NCBI GenBank assembly: GCA_964521255.1
Contig: CAZFRM010000001.1
Coordinates: 434,001 to 498,000 of the forward strand
Direction: 5' to 3'
Length of the DNA: 64,000 bases
Origin: ZC4RG29 sp964521255
Lineage (GTDB): Bacteria; Bacteroidota; Bacteroidia; Cytophagales; Cyclobacteriaceae
Shown here: positions 50,323 to 59,335 of the stretch, piece by piece
How positions within the stretch are numbered: the stretch's first letter is position 1
How the letters are laid out: each line of letters opens with the position of its first letter
Notes under the pieces: generated by a model
Seen by the model: the letters and a program-made list of their open reading frames with translations, nothing else
Database searches by the model: none
What the model was told of the DNA's origin: nothing
Program-made: the position numbers and the translations under genes

Positions 50323-51711
50323 ATGGATTATAGATTTTCTGAGGTCTTTAATGATGAGTCTGTCCCATACGTGGCCCAATCAATCCTGGGGCTTACAATG
50401 TATTTCATTTTCCTTCATTTTAGCAGGGTTTATATTCGTCGTTTTCTTCGGACATGGTCTAAAGCCTGGCTCGCTTTTGCTGTAAATATGCTCAGCAATG
50501 TTATTCTAATGTCCTATCCAGGTGACGGAGAATGGCCACATATCGTTGGGCTCTTCTTATATTTTATAGCCCAACTGGGTTCTTATTTGCACATTGTTTT
50601 CATATTGATCGGATCTTACCAGTTGGTTTTTAACAAACCAATTAACAGGAAACTTTATACCTCTATAATTTCAGCAACAGCTATTCTTGCTGTGATTGCA
50701 GTGGTTGCTTTTAGCATGAATCCTGATGCTGAAGGTGAAAGATATATTTTAAGGACCGGTTCTCGTTGCTTTATTTCAGGTTTTGGATTCCTGTTCGCGG
50801 GAATAGTTGTGTGGATGAGCCCAAAATTTACACGTGGCGTTGGTCAAAAAATTCTTGCCGTTTCCTTCCTTGTTTATAGTTCCTACCAGTTTTTCTATCT
50901 CATTACATTAATATTTGATTTGATAGGAGAACAAGCTCTTCAGCCAGGTTCAAGAGGATTGGTCAACTTGATAATGACATCCGTGATGAGTATGGGAATG
51001 GTAATGTGGCTCCTGGAAGATGAACGGGAAAAACTTTTCAATGCTAATAAGGATCTCGACAGTTTTTTATACAGCACTTCTCACGATTTAAGAGCACCTA
51101 TTTCTTCCATTTTAGGATTGACCTACCTCGGTAAAGTAGAACTTCAGGAAGAAAAGGGAAGGGAATACATGTCGCTAATTGAACAAAGAGTGAAGAAACT
51201 CAATATGATTATCATTGATATTCTCAGGCTTTCACGAACAAAAAAACTGGAGGTAAAATTTGAACTCGTTAATTTTAATGAAATACTAAAAGAAACAGTC
51301 GAGGATATACAATTCAACAAAGGAACATCATCTATTCGCTTACAGTACCAGGAAGATGAAAATAACATCTTTGTTTCCGATCATAGCCAGATTTCAATCA
51401 TTCTCTCAAACCTTGTTTCAAATGCTGTTAAGTATCATCGGCTTAATCAGGATGATCCTTACATAAAAGTGGGGTTTCAAAAAAATAACAGCCATGTTAC
51501 CATCACCGTAGAGGACAACGGTCAGGGTATTCCTCCTCAAAGTGTTAATAAAATATTTGATATGTTTTATCGTGCCTCCCAGGAAACGGAAGGTACCGGC
51601 CTGGGGTTATATATTGTGAAAGAAGCCGCGACAAAAGTGAAAGGAAAGGTTGACGTAACATCAGTGTTCGGCAAAGGGACAACATTTACATTAGAAATTG
51701 AGAATGTTTGA
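50323..51711 (+). CDS. Sensor histidine kinase with 7-helix membrane domain
   Basis: A 462-residue membrane kinase. Six or seven hydrophobic helices lie in residues 15-230. A short linker is followed by the HisKA dimerisation domain with phosphoacceptor His254 in FLYSTSHDLRAPISSIL. The HATPase_c domain (about 355-460) has N box IILSNLVSNAVKYH, G1 VEDNGQGIPP, and G2 TEGTGLGLYIVKEA. There is no receiver domain and no response regulator nearby. The start ATG is 132 bp after tRNA-Phe. The input signal is unknown. Confidence 0.92.
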   Translation: MDYRFSEVFNDESVPYVAQSILGLTMYFIFLHFSRVYIRRFLRTWSKAWLAFAVNMLSNVILMSYPGDGEWPHIVGLFLYFIAQLGSYLHIVFILIGSYQLVFNKPINRKLYTSIISATAILAVIAVVAFSMNPDAEGERYILRTGSRCFISGFGFLFAGIVVWMSPKFTRGVGQKILAVSFLVYSSYQFFYLITLIFDLIGEQALQPGSRGLVNLIMTSVMSMGMVMWLLEDEREKLFNANKDLDSFLYSTSHDLRAPISSILGLTYLGKVELQEEKGREYMSLIEQRVKKLNMIIIDILRLSRTKKLEVKFELVNFNEILKETVEDIQFNKGTSSIRLQYQEDENNIFVSDHSQISIILSNLVSNAVKYHRLNQDDPYIKVGFQKNNSHVTITVEDNGQGIPPQSVNKIFDMFYRASQETEGTGLGLYIVKEAATKVKGKVDVTSVFGKGTTFTLEIENV

Positions 51712-51712
51712 G

Positions 51713-53092
51713 CTATTGAAAGTGTTTAAGCTTAACCACCTCTTCTTTTCTCAGGAATCTCCATTTACCACGCGGTAATTCCTTTTTATCAAGTCCTGCA
51801 TAGACCGAGCGATCTAATTTAATCACCTCATATTCCAGCGCCTCAAAAATTCTGCGCACTACACGATTCCAGCCAATGTGCAATTCCAGGCCAATGGTTT
51901 TTCCGTCATCTGAAATCACGGCTATGTCATCAACGAGTGCTTTACCTTCTTCCAATCTGATGCCTTCTTGTATTTTCTGAAAGTCTGACTTACTTAATGC
52001 ACGACTTAATTCTACCTTATAAATCTTTTTCACATTGTAAGACGGATGAGAAAGCTTTTCAGTAAGATCACCATCATTTGTCAGCAGCAATAACCCGGTT
52101 GTATTCCTGTCGAGACGGCCGACTGGATAGACACGCTCCTTAACCGCATTACCAATAAGATGCATCACAGTATCTCTTTCCTGCGGATCATTTGTTGTAG
52201 TTAAATATCCCTTCGGTTTGTTCAGTAAAATATATACAGGCTTTTCTGCTCTAAGAACTTTGCTTTCGTAACGAACATCATCGGTAAGATTCACTTTGAA
52301 GCCGAGCTCTGTAACTACCGTACCATTTACGCTAATCAAACCCATCTGGATTAGATTATCGGCTTCTCTCCTTGAACAAACTCCACTGTTTGATATAAAT
52401 TTGTTTAGTCTTATTTTTCCAGATGAACTTTCTGTCGCCTCCCTGGTGTCAGAACTTTTTCGAGTAGAGTATTTTTTCTTAACGAACGACGGCTTGGGTC
52501 TATCGGAATGATACTTATTTGAGCCGGTTCTTTTAAAAGGTTCTTTGCCCTCTTGTTCAGTTGAAGATCTTCGCTTACTAAAATTTCCTTTTGATCTGCC
52601 GGGAAATGTATTATCCTTCTTATCCCGATTCTCCGATTCATTGCTTCTCTTAAAAGTTTTTCTTTCAGAATGGCCTTCATCGGATCGGGATTTACGAGAA
52701 TAGCTTTTCTTGAAAGGTTCCTTGCTCCCGGGTTCGGCTTTGGATTTTTGTCTGCTAAAATTTCCTCTTGGCCTATCCTCCAACCCGCTACGTTCTGATG
52801 TATTGCTTCTCTTAAAAGTTTTCCGTTTGGAATCAGGTTTCTCTGATTGATATTTACCAGAATAACTTTTTTTAGAGGAGCCTTTGCTTTCAGATTCAGT
52901 TGAAGACGTTCGTTTGCTAAAATTTCCTCTTGATGATTTCGTTGATGACCGTCTTTCCGGAGAGCCATCACCGTATTCAGATTTTTTGTTTTTTGACGAA
53001 TGGGTTCTTGTGAAAACCTTTTTCCGGGAACCTGACGATCCTGATGAAGATCTTTTTCTTCTACCTTCAGATGGGTAGTTACCCTTGCGCAT
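51713..53092 (-). CDS. RluB/RsuA-family pseudouridine synthase with long basic N-terminal tail
   Basis: A 459-residue protein. The C-terminal 240 residues are a normal RsuA/RluB-type enzyme that makes pseudouridine in 23S/16S rRNA: an S4 domain (IRLNKFISNSGVCSRREADNLIQ), then the catalytic aspartate in VYPVGRLDRNTTGLLLLTNDGDL and HPSYNVKKIYKVEL. The first 215 or so residues are low-complexity, rich in S/K/R with repeats such as KRTFKRSN-like and NFSKRxSS; this tail is probably disordered and binds RNA. The gene overlaps scpB by 14 bp at its start. Confidence 0.92.
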   Translation of the reverse strand: MRKGNYPSEGRRKRSSSGSSGSRKKVFTRTHSSKNKKSEYGDGSPERRSSTKSSRGNFSKRTSSTESESKGSSKKSYSGKYQSEKPDSKRKTFKRSNTSERSGLEDRPRGNFSRQKSKAEPGSKEPFKKSYSRKSRSDEGHSERKTFKRSNESENRDKKDNTFPGRSKGNFSKRRSSTEQEGKEPFKRTGSNKYHSDRPKPSFVKKKYSTRKSSDTREATESSSGKIRLNKFISNSGVCSRREADNLIQMGLISVNGTVVTELGFKVNLTDDVRYESKVLRAEKPVYILLNKPKGYLTTTNDPQERDTVMHLIGNAVKERVYPVGRLDRNTTGLLLLTNDGDLTEKLSHPSYNVKKIYKVELSRALSKSDFQKIQEGIRLEEGKALVDDIAVISDDGKTIGLELHIGWNRVVRRIFEALEYEVIKLDRSVYAGLDKKELPRGKWRFLRKEEVVKLKHFQ

Positions 53093-53663
53093 CGGGCTCT
53101 TTTAAATCAGTGTTTTCGCCAATTGTATTTACCTCGTGAGCAAAATCTTTAGGTGTAGGTAATTCTGCCAGGTCGTTGATGCCGAAGTACTCCATAAATT
53201 TCAGAGTAGTACCGTAAAGCATAGGTCGGCCTATGGTTTCTGCTTTCCCTTTTATCTCGATAAGTCCTTTATCTAGCAATTTCTGAACAGCATAATCACA
53301 ATTGACGCCACGAATGTTTTCAATTTCTGTTTTTGAAATAGGCTGTTTATAGGCAACTATGGAAAGTGTTTCCATAGCAGAAGTTGACAATCTCTTTTTA
53401 GATTGTTGCTTGAGCATGATGCCAATACTTGATTGATAGGCAGGCTTCGTCAAAAACTGATACCCTCCCGCTGATTTATAGAGCTGAAAAGAATATTCAT
53501 CATTTGAATATTTTTCTTCCAGTCGTTGGAGGGCCCCTGCTACATCATCCTCAGGAATTTCTGCGCCAAACATTTCTGTTAAGCAAGCAATTATATCACC
53601 CACCTTTATAGGTGAAGGTGAGCAAAATATAAGGGCTTCGATATGGTGCTGTAGAAAATCCAA
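53079..53663 (-). CDS. scpB: SMC-Scp complex subunit ScpB
   Basis: A 194-residue winged-helix dimer protein that binds ScpA in the condensin complex. Typical are LQHHIEALIFCSPSPIKVGDIIACL, YQFLTKPAYQSSIGIML, LSTSAMETLSIVAYKQPISKTEIENIRGVNCDYAVQKLLDKGLIEIKGK and GRPMLYGTTLKFMEYFGI. It lies 1 bp after the DksA-like stop and overlaps the rluB-like gene, so the three are probably one transcript. smc and scpA are elsewhere. Confidence 0.95.
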   Translation of the reverse strand: MDFLQHHIEALIFCSPSPIKVGDIIACLTEMFGAEIPEDDVAGALQRLEEKYSNDEYSFQLYKSAGGYQFLTKPAYQSSIGIMLKQQSKKRLSTSAMETLSIVAYKQPISKTEIENIRGVNCDYAVQKLLDKGLIEIKGKAETIGRPMLYGTTLKFMEYFGINDLAELPTPKDFAHEVNTIGENTDLKEPDAQG

Positions 53664-53664
53664 G

Positions 53665-54453
53665 TTATTCTTGTTGCATTAGTTTCGCCTCGATGGACTG
53701 AGTAGTATGTGGTACCGCTATTAATCTTTCCTTGGAAATAAGTTTTCCTGTTACGGAGCATATACCATAAGTGCCGTTCTTGATTCGAATCAAAGCGTTC
53801 TCAAGATTGCTAATGTACTTTTGCTGACGAGCGGCTAATTGACTAAGATTTTCTTTCTCTGCAGTTTCAGCGCCATCTTCAAGAACTTTTGTATTTCCAC
53901 CTGAAGTAGCGTCTGTTCCCTCATCGTTATTTCTATTAAGCGTTTCCTTGAGAATTTTGTATTCCTCTTTCGCCTTCTCAAGTTTCACAAGAATGAGGCT
54001 TTCGAATTCCTTTAATTCTTCATCCGAATACCTTGTTCTTGTATCTGTTGTCGATGCTTTTACAGGTTTATGCGCTATTGGTCTCTGGTTTGGTATTTGA
54101 AACATGTTTAACTGGGTTGGGGGAGGAACAGGCTTGGCAATCGCTGGTACAGGTTTAGCCTGAACTACGGGTTCCTTCTTTATTTTTACAGGCGCCGTTT
54201 TCTTTTCAACAACTTTAACTTCCTTTTTTTCCACGACTTTTTTTGCCACCGGCTTAGCTTCAACTTTTTTTGAAGTAGCTTTTTTAGCTACCGGTTTTTT
54301 CTCAACCTTCTTTGCCGGTTTTGCTGCGGGCTTTTTCGCCTTCGCGGCTGGCTTAGCTTTCGCTGCAGGTTTATGTTTTGCTTTGACGGTCGCTTTTTTC
54401 GCTGCTTTTTTATTAGCTGCCTTGGCGGTTGTTTTTTTCTTTGTAGTAGCCAT
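53665..54453 (-). CDS. TraR/DksA-family protein with lysine/alanine-rich histone-like N-terminus
   Basis: About 262 residues from the ATG at 54453. Residues 1-110 are a lysine/alanine-rich tail (AAKKATVKAKHKPAAKAK, repeated KKxVAKKA) resembling bacterial histone H1-like tails. The C-terminal 120 residues are DksA-like: coiled coil YSDEELKEFESLILVKLEKAKEEYKIL, then GTYGICSVTGKLISKERLIAVPHTT. Only one cysteine remains of the C4 zinc finger. A strong Shine-Dalgarno AAAGGAGG lies 9 nt before the ATG, which is unusual in this window and fixes the start; the in-frame ATG at 54486 lies upstream of it. Confidence 0.85.
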   Translation of the reverse strand: MATTKKKTTAKAANKKAAKKATVKAKHKPAAKAKPAAKAKKPAAKPAKKVEKKPVAKKATSKKVEAKPVAKKVVEKKEVKVVEKKTAPVKIKKEPVVQAKPVPAIAKPVPPPTQLNMFQIPNQRPIAHKPVKASTTDTRTRYSDEELKEFESLILVKLEKAKEEYKILKETLNRNNDEGTDATSGGNTKVLEDGAETAEKENLSQLAARQQKYISNLENALIRIKNGTYGICSVTGKLISKERLIAVPHTTQSIEAKLMQQE

Positions 54454-54613
54454 GGTCCGGTTCCTCCTTTGGTAAAAGATGCGCAAAATTAAGTGGCTTA
54501 AACTAAAACAAAAAAATATTGAAGTATTTATTCAATGCCTTTATCCTTTTCTTCAATTTTTAATTCAAAAGCCAAATTTAAAAGCGAATAAGGCCTTTTT
54601 AGATAGACCCTGA

Positions 54614-56932
54614 CTAGAATTGTCCGGCAATAACTACTCGTTTTTTAAATGTTTGAATTTCTCCCCGAAGATTAAAGACCTCAAACCATATAAAATAGTA
54701 ACCTATTCGTGCCTTGCTTCCATCGTCGCGGTCTCCATCCCACCGGTAAAATCCTTCAGTGCCCAGCACCTCATTATTGGCAAGAGTTTTTATCAAACGG
54801 CCCTGGCCATCGAAGACTTTTGCATTCAGTACATTGCCTCCCTGATCAAACTTGTAAATAATCTGAGTAAAGTTTGGTTGTCCATAAACAGGTTGAAAAA
54901 TCTCAGGATCGATTTGAATTGAGTTGTACACCTGGATGTTTTCTGACCGGGCATTTGAATTCAAAAATCCTGGTGTCGCATAACCAACCGTTGAACTTGC
55001 CGATTTCCAGTTTTGCGGATCCATGCTGTCCGAAGAAAAAGAGACACGTTCAAGTGATACCCCATTTTCATTTTTGATCAAAGGAGAATGGTAATCGTTG
55101 CTGTACACCAACGCATCAATTATTTTACCTTTATCATTTACTAACGCCACTGATCCTTCCTTGTCCGGTAGAGATGGAAGTTGGGATATCAGGAAATTCT
55201 CTGATAAAGAATTCGGATATTGACCAATAACTACATCAGGATTACTTGTAACAACCTTATACGAGTTCGGACTGAACAGCAAATCTCTGTCAACTAAAGT
55301 CTTTTTATTTTGAATTGATCCTTCTTCAAAAGAACTCAGGCTCCAGCCTTTTAGATTGATGTATTTTGGAGAGTTATTATACAATTCTACAAAATCAACT
55401 CCCGTCGGTAAAGGGTTGAAAAGAATTTCATTGATAATGATATCAAGGCTATCCGCTTCTTCTGGCAACGCAAACGCTAAAGTTTTATGCTTATCATTGA
55501 TTCGGTTGAGATTGCAATCACGAATGTTGTTCAACGTAATGTTATACAGAACTCCTACCTGTAATGCTGAGCCTAATGTGACATTAATACTTCTTAAAGT
55601 GTGATCTGCAAACAGTGCATTGGTAATTGGTATTGACGGATCAATAGAAATGGAATTGATTATGATTTCCTCATCTGCCAATCTCTCGTTAAAATCCAAC
55701 TTTATTTGATCTGCAGAATGGGCAAATACATTCGTCAATGACGGGCCTGTAACATCTGGTTTATTTGCGAAAACTGAATTTTGTTTCCCTGGTGATCCTC
55801 CCCTTTCATCTTCAGATGCAACCCAGTTGTTCTCTTCGCCGCAGGGATTATTCGGATCAATTAACTCAAGAGACCATCCTCCTGATTTTTTCTCTGTATC
55901 CTTATACCAGCTATCGGAATAGTGAACCGAATCAATGGTTACTCCTGCGGCTGATCGCAGTGTAATTAAATCGCCTGTATTATTTAATGACGGAAAGCTG
56001 CTAACACTTGCAACGTTTTCAAAGGATGAAAATTCTTCAGCCGCGAATGACGGTACAATAAGAAGATATTCCCCGGGATGCAAAATTTTATTACCCAGCC
56101 TGGCTGTGGAAGAACCATCAGAAATGGTCCAGCCATTCAGGTTAAATTCATGTGATGATCGATTAAAAATTTCAATGAACTCCACTTCCGGTAATTCTAC
56201 ACGAGGAGAAGGGTCAGCTAATAGCTCTGTTATAATTACGTCTTTATAGTTCGCTTGTACTGTGTTGTCAACATAAGGTGCGCCGGTTACAACAAAATTG
56301 TCAAATGAAAACATTGTAGAACGAGTCGATGTGTATACACAATAAAGACCAAAATAACCGGCAGATGTATGTACCCCATCATTGACTGTTCCTTCTAAAG
56401 TGTATTCTCCTGTCACGGCAACATCGGAGTACAGTTCCCAGTTGCCATTATCGTCACGCGTGACTTTTACAGATACATCTACCGTTGAAAGATCCAGTCT
56501 CTTATCCATGCCGTCAATAATCTTTCTATGTGTAGTTCCTGTTTGCCGGTACAGGCTAACCTCGTCAGGTGTACCGCCTATTAAAACATAATAACCGTTA
56601 AGCATACCGTTTAGATCAGGTTGATCAGAAGCGAGATAAACTCTCGTGTAGTTACTGCCGGAAGGATTAAACGCAAGATGTACTGTAAATTCCCACGAGG
56701 CATTACTTATCGCTTCACTTGCTGTTACCAGAAATGCCGTTCCGGTCTCGGCGGGAGCCTGAAGTTGTAACCTGCCGGAGGAAACCACGAATTTAGAATC
56801 ATTACCACTCCAGGGAGGGTCGGTTGTTAGATCACCATCGGAGAAGTCATCTGAAAACTGTGCGAAAGAAGATTGATAAAAGAGAGTCGAACTAACAATA
56901 GTTATGACAATAGCCCAAAGAAATCTGATCAT
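54614..56932 (-). CDS. Secreted protein with two lamin-tail domains and FlgD-like C-terminus
   Basis: A 772-residue exported protein (signal peptide 1-24, SSFAQ). Residues about 25-205 look like a LamG/concanavalin-type beta-sandwich (FSDDFSDGDLTTDPPW). Two lamin-tail (LTD) domains follow: VIITELLADPSPRVELPEVEFIEIFNRS (about 230-340) and IIINEILFNPLPTGVDFVELYNNS (about 500-620). An Ig-like region lies between them. The end (about 675-772) is FlgD-Ig-like (GRLIKTLANNE, GYYFIWFEV), as in proteins exported by T9SS, but a canonical T9SS signal motif is not certain. Function unknown. Confidence 0.85.
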   Translation of the reverse strand: MIRFLWAIVITIVSSTLFYQSSFAQFSDDFSDGDLTTDPPWSGNDSKFVVSSGRLQLQAPAETGTAFLVTASEAISNASWEFTVHLAFNPSGSNYTRVYLASDQPDLNGMLNGYYVLIGGTPDEVSLYRQTGTTHRKIIDGMDKRLDLSTVDVSVKVTRDDNGNWELYSDVAVTGEYTLEGTVNDGVHTSAGYFGLYCVYTSTRSTMFSFDNFVVTGAPYVDNTVQANYKDVIITELLADPSPRVELPEVEFIEIFNRSSHEFNLNGWTISDGSSTARLGNKILHPGEYLLIVPSFAAEEFSSFENVASVSSFPSLNNTGDLITLRSAAGVTIDSVHYSDSWYKDTEKKSGGWSLELIDPNNPCGEENNWVASEDERGGSPGKQNSVFANKPDVTGPSLTNVFAHSADQIKLDFNERLADEEIIINSISIDPSIPITNALFADHTLRSINVTLGSALQVGVLYNITLNNIRDCNLNRINDKHKTLAFALPEEADSLDIIINEILFNPLPTGVDFVELYNNSPKYINLKGWSLSSFEEGSIQNKKTLVDRDLLFSPNSYKVVTSNPDVVIGQYPNSLSENFLISQLPSLPDKEGSVALVNDKGKIIDALVYSNDYHSPLIKNENGVSLERVSFSSDSMDPQNWKSASSTVGYATPGFLNSNARSENIQVYNSIQIDPEIFQPVYGQPNFTQIIYKFDQGGNVLNAKVFDGQGRLIKTLANNEVLGTEGFYRWDGDRDDGSKARIGYYFIWFEVFNLRGEIQTFKKRVVIAGQF

Positions 56933-56949
56933 AAGTTTCGGTCTTATTT

Positions 56950-56978
56950 TTTGGGCTCTTTCAAAAATAGTAATTTTG
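56950..56978 (+). promoter_or_regulatory. Possible promoter of asd
   Basis: TTTG at 56950-56953 and TAATTTTG at 56971-56978 match the Bacteroidota elements, but the spacer is 17 bp rather than 19-21. Confidence 0.4.
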
Positions 56979-57002
56979 CGATTCTAAAAAATATTTAACA
57001 CA

Positions 57003-57995
57003 ATGAAACTTGCAGTTGTAGGCGCAACAGGACTTGTTGGCCAGGAAATCCTCAAGGTATTAGAGGAAAGAAATTTTCAGTTTGACGATCTCTATTTGGT
57101 AGCCTCTGCCAAATCAGTAGGAAATAAACTCAAGTTCAAGGGTAAGGAGTATACAATTAAGAGTATGGAGGAGGCTGTGAAGTTAGCTCCGGATGTAGCA
57201 ATTTTCTCAGCCGGTGGTGGAACTTCTTTGGAGTGGGCTCCCAAGTTTGCTGAAGTCGGAACAATCGTAATAGATAATTCTTCCGCATGGCGCATGGACA
57301 CGACCAAGAAACTAGTAGTGCCTGAAATCAATGGTCATGTAATCGGTATAGACGACAGGATCATTGCCAATCCAAATTGTTCTACCATTCAAATGGTGCT
57401 GACATTGGCTCCTCTTCATGTAAAATATAAAATCAAAAGAATTGTTGTTTCAACTTACCAGTCGGTCACGGGTACGGGTAAGGAAGCAGTTCAGCAAATG
57501 ATGGATGAACGTGCGGGAGTGAAAGGACCTAAAGTTTATCCTCACCCTATTGACATGAATGCATTACCTCACATTGATGTATTCCTTGATAACGGATACA
57601 CCAAAGAAGAAATGAAAATGGTAAATGAAACAAGAAAGATTCTTGGTGATCCATCCATTGGTGTTACATCTACCACGGTAAGAATTCCGGCTATTGGAGG
57701 ACATTCTGAAGCAGTAAATGTAGAATTTCATAAGGACTATGATCTGAACGAATTGAGAGAAATTCTGCAAGAAACTGATGGAGTTATTGTTCAGGATGAT
57801 CCCAAGAACAATGTTTATCCAATGCCCATAAATTCAAAAGGTAAAGATGAAGTTTTCGTTGGCCGTTTAAGAAGAGATGAATCTCAGCCCAATACGCTCA
57901 ACATGTGGATCGTTTCGGATAACCTGAGAAAAGGCGCTGCAACTAATGCAGTGCAAATTGCAGAGTTTATGCTGGAGAAGAGCCTTGTATATTAA
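57003..57995 (+). CDS. asd: Aspartate-semialdehyde dehydrogenase
   Basis: A 330-residue enzyme that reduces aspartyl phosphate to aspartate semialdehyde for lysine/diaminopimelate, threonine and methionine synthesis. The NADP fold starts MKLAVVGATGLVGQEILKVL. Catalytic Cys126 is in IANPNCSTIQM, and the histidine and SxxR-type region is in VRIPAIGGHSEAVNVEF. Family stretch VVSTYQSVTGTGKEAVQQM. Normal length. It shares a terminator with the convergent flavoprotein gene. Confidence 0.96.
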   Translation: MKLAVVGATGLVGQEILKVLEERNFQFDDLYLVASAKSVGNKLKFKGKEYTIKSMEEAVKLAPDVAIFSAGGGTSLEWAPKFAEVGTIVIDNSSAWRMDTTKKLVVPEINGHVIGIDDRIIANPNCSTIQMVLTLAPLHVKYKIKRIVVSTYQSVTGTGKEAVQQMMDERAGVKGPKVYPHPIDMNALPHIDVFLDNGYTKEEMKMVNETRKILGDPSIGVTSTTVRIPAIGGHSEAVNVEFHKDYDLNELREILQETDGVIVQDDPKNNVYPMPINSKGKDEVFVGRLRRDESQPNTLNMWIVSDNLRKGAATNAVQIAEFMLEKSLVY

Positions 57996-58016
57996 TTGAA
58001 AAATTGAAACTTAGAT

Positions 58017-58045
58017 TAAAAGCTGGGCAATTTGCTCAGCTTTTA
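58017..58045. terminator. Bidirectional terminator between asd and the flavoprotein gene
   Basis: A stem (AAAAGCTGGGCAA / TTGCTCAGCTTTT, one G-T pair) with A/T runs on both sides lies between two convergent stops (57995 and 58050). Confidence 0.85.
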
Positions 58046-58049
58046 TTTG

Positions 58050-59288
58050 TTATTCGCTGATGGCAACTGCGGCGATGTAGGCGGTTGTCCATGCTGATTG
58101 AAAATTAAATCCACCGGTTTCACCATCGATGTTCAAAACCTCACCGGCAAAAAAGAGATTCTTAATTTTTTTACTCTCCATTCTTTCAAGATCAATGTCC
58201 TTTAAATCAACACCACCGCATGTAACAAATTCTTCCTTGAAAGTAGTCTTACCCTTTATATGAAAAGGACAACGAATGAGAAGCTCAACTAATTTGTTTA
58301 AATTTTTTTGTGGAAGCTCGGCCCAAATTTTTTCTTCCTGTATTTCTGCATGTTCACAAAGTCGTTGCCAGAGCCGCTGTGGTAATGAAAACAGCGGATT
58401 CGTTACTACATACTTCTTTCTATGTTGCTCTTTATAAGAGCTTAATTGTATACGAAGTTCATTCTCGCTTACCTTTCCAATCCAGCTTACTAACGCAGTA
58501 AATTGATAATTAATTTCGAAAAGAAACTCGGCTGCCCACGCTGATAATTTAATGACGACGGGACCACTTAATCCCCAATGAGTAATGAGCAATGGACCAT
58601 TTTGCGAAAATTTTGTTCCGGCAATTTTTACTTCTGCATCAGGAACTGATATGCCCATCAGGTCTGAAAATTTTTTAGCTGAATCATTAAAAGTAAACAA
58701 GGATGGCTTTGGTAAAACAATAGAATGGCCAAGAGACTCAAGCCACTGATAAGATTGGCGGTTAGGGCTACCACCAGTTGCAATTAATACCTTCGAAGCC
58801 GCGTAAGTCTTATCCCCAACAACAGGTGAAAAGCTTTGTCCACTCTCAAATTTTATTTCCGTAACAGGTGAATTCATCTCAATTCGAATATTGTTCTTCT
58901 GAGCTTCTCTCAAAAAGCAATCAATAATGGTTTGAGAATTATCAGAGACAGGAAACATCCTTCCATCATCTTCTGTCTTGAGCTTTATGCCCTTGTTAAG
59001 AAACCAATCCACCACATTGCCTGAATGGTATTTCTTGAAAAGATTTTTTAACATTTTCTCACCACGGGGATAGTGATGCGATAATTTAATAGGGTCAAAA
59101 CAATTATGCGTCACATTACAACGACCGCCTCCTGATACTTTTACTTTTGTAAGAACCTTTGAAGTTCTTTCCAGGATTAAAATTCTTAATAAAGGATTTC
59201 TCTCTGCTACCTGTAGCGCTGCGTAAAAACCAGCGGCTCCTCCTCCAATGATGATCAGATCAAAAACTTTATGCCCGGGGTTTTTCAT
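58050..59288 (-). CDS. BaiN/HI0933-family FAD-dependent oxidoreductase
   Basis: A 412-residue flavoprotein. The dinucleotide-binding motif is LIIIGGGAAGFYAALQVAE near the start. Next comes the family motif KVSGGGRCNVTH, then a substrate domain, and a C-terminal FAD motif FFAGEVLNIDGETGGFNFQSAWTTAYIAA. HI0933/YhiN-type proteins are of uncertain function; BaiN is a named bile acid reductase of the same fold. It is divergent from the methyltransferase-like gene. Confidence 0.92.
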   Translation of the reverse strand: MKNPGHKVFDLIIIGGGAAGFYAALQVAERNPLLRILILERTSKVLTKVKVSGGGRCNVTHNCFDPIKLSHHYPRGEKMLKNLFKKYHSGNVVDWFLNKGIKLKTEDDGRMFPVSDNSQTIIDCFLREAQKNNIRIEMNSPVTEIKFESGQSFSPVVGDKTYAASKVLIATGGSPNRQSYQWLESLGHSIVLPKPSLFTFNDSAKKFSDLMGISVPDAEVKIAGTKFSQNGPLLITHWGLSGPVVIKLSAWAAEFLFEINYQFTALVSWIGKVSENELRIQLSSYKEQHRKKYVVTNPLFSLPQRLWQRLCEHAEIQEEKIWAELPQKNLNKLVELLIRCPFHIKGKTTFKEEFVTCGGVDLKDIDLERMESKKIKNLFFAGEVLNIDGETGGFNFQSAWTTAYIAAVAISE

Positions 59289-59335
59289 TTAAGCTGCTTA
59301 ACTTGAGGACCGCTCAAAGGTATTGTTAAAATAGT

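Noticed and set aside
52411..52971. 186-codon minus-strand frame
   Set aside because: It is the second register of the low-complexity tail of the pseudouridine synthase gene.
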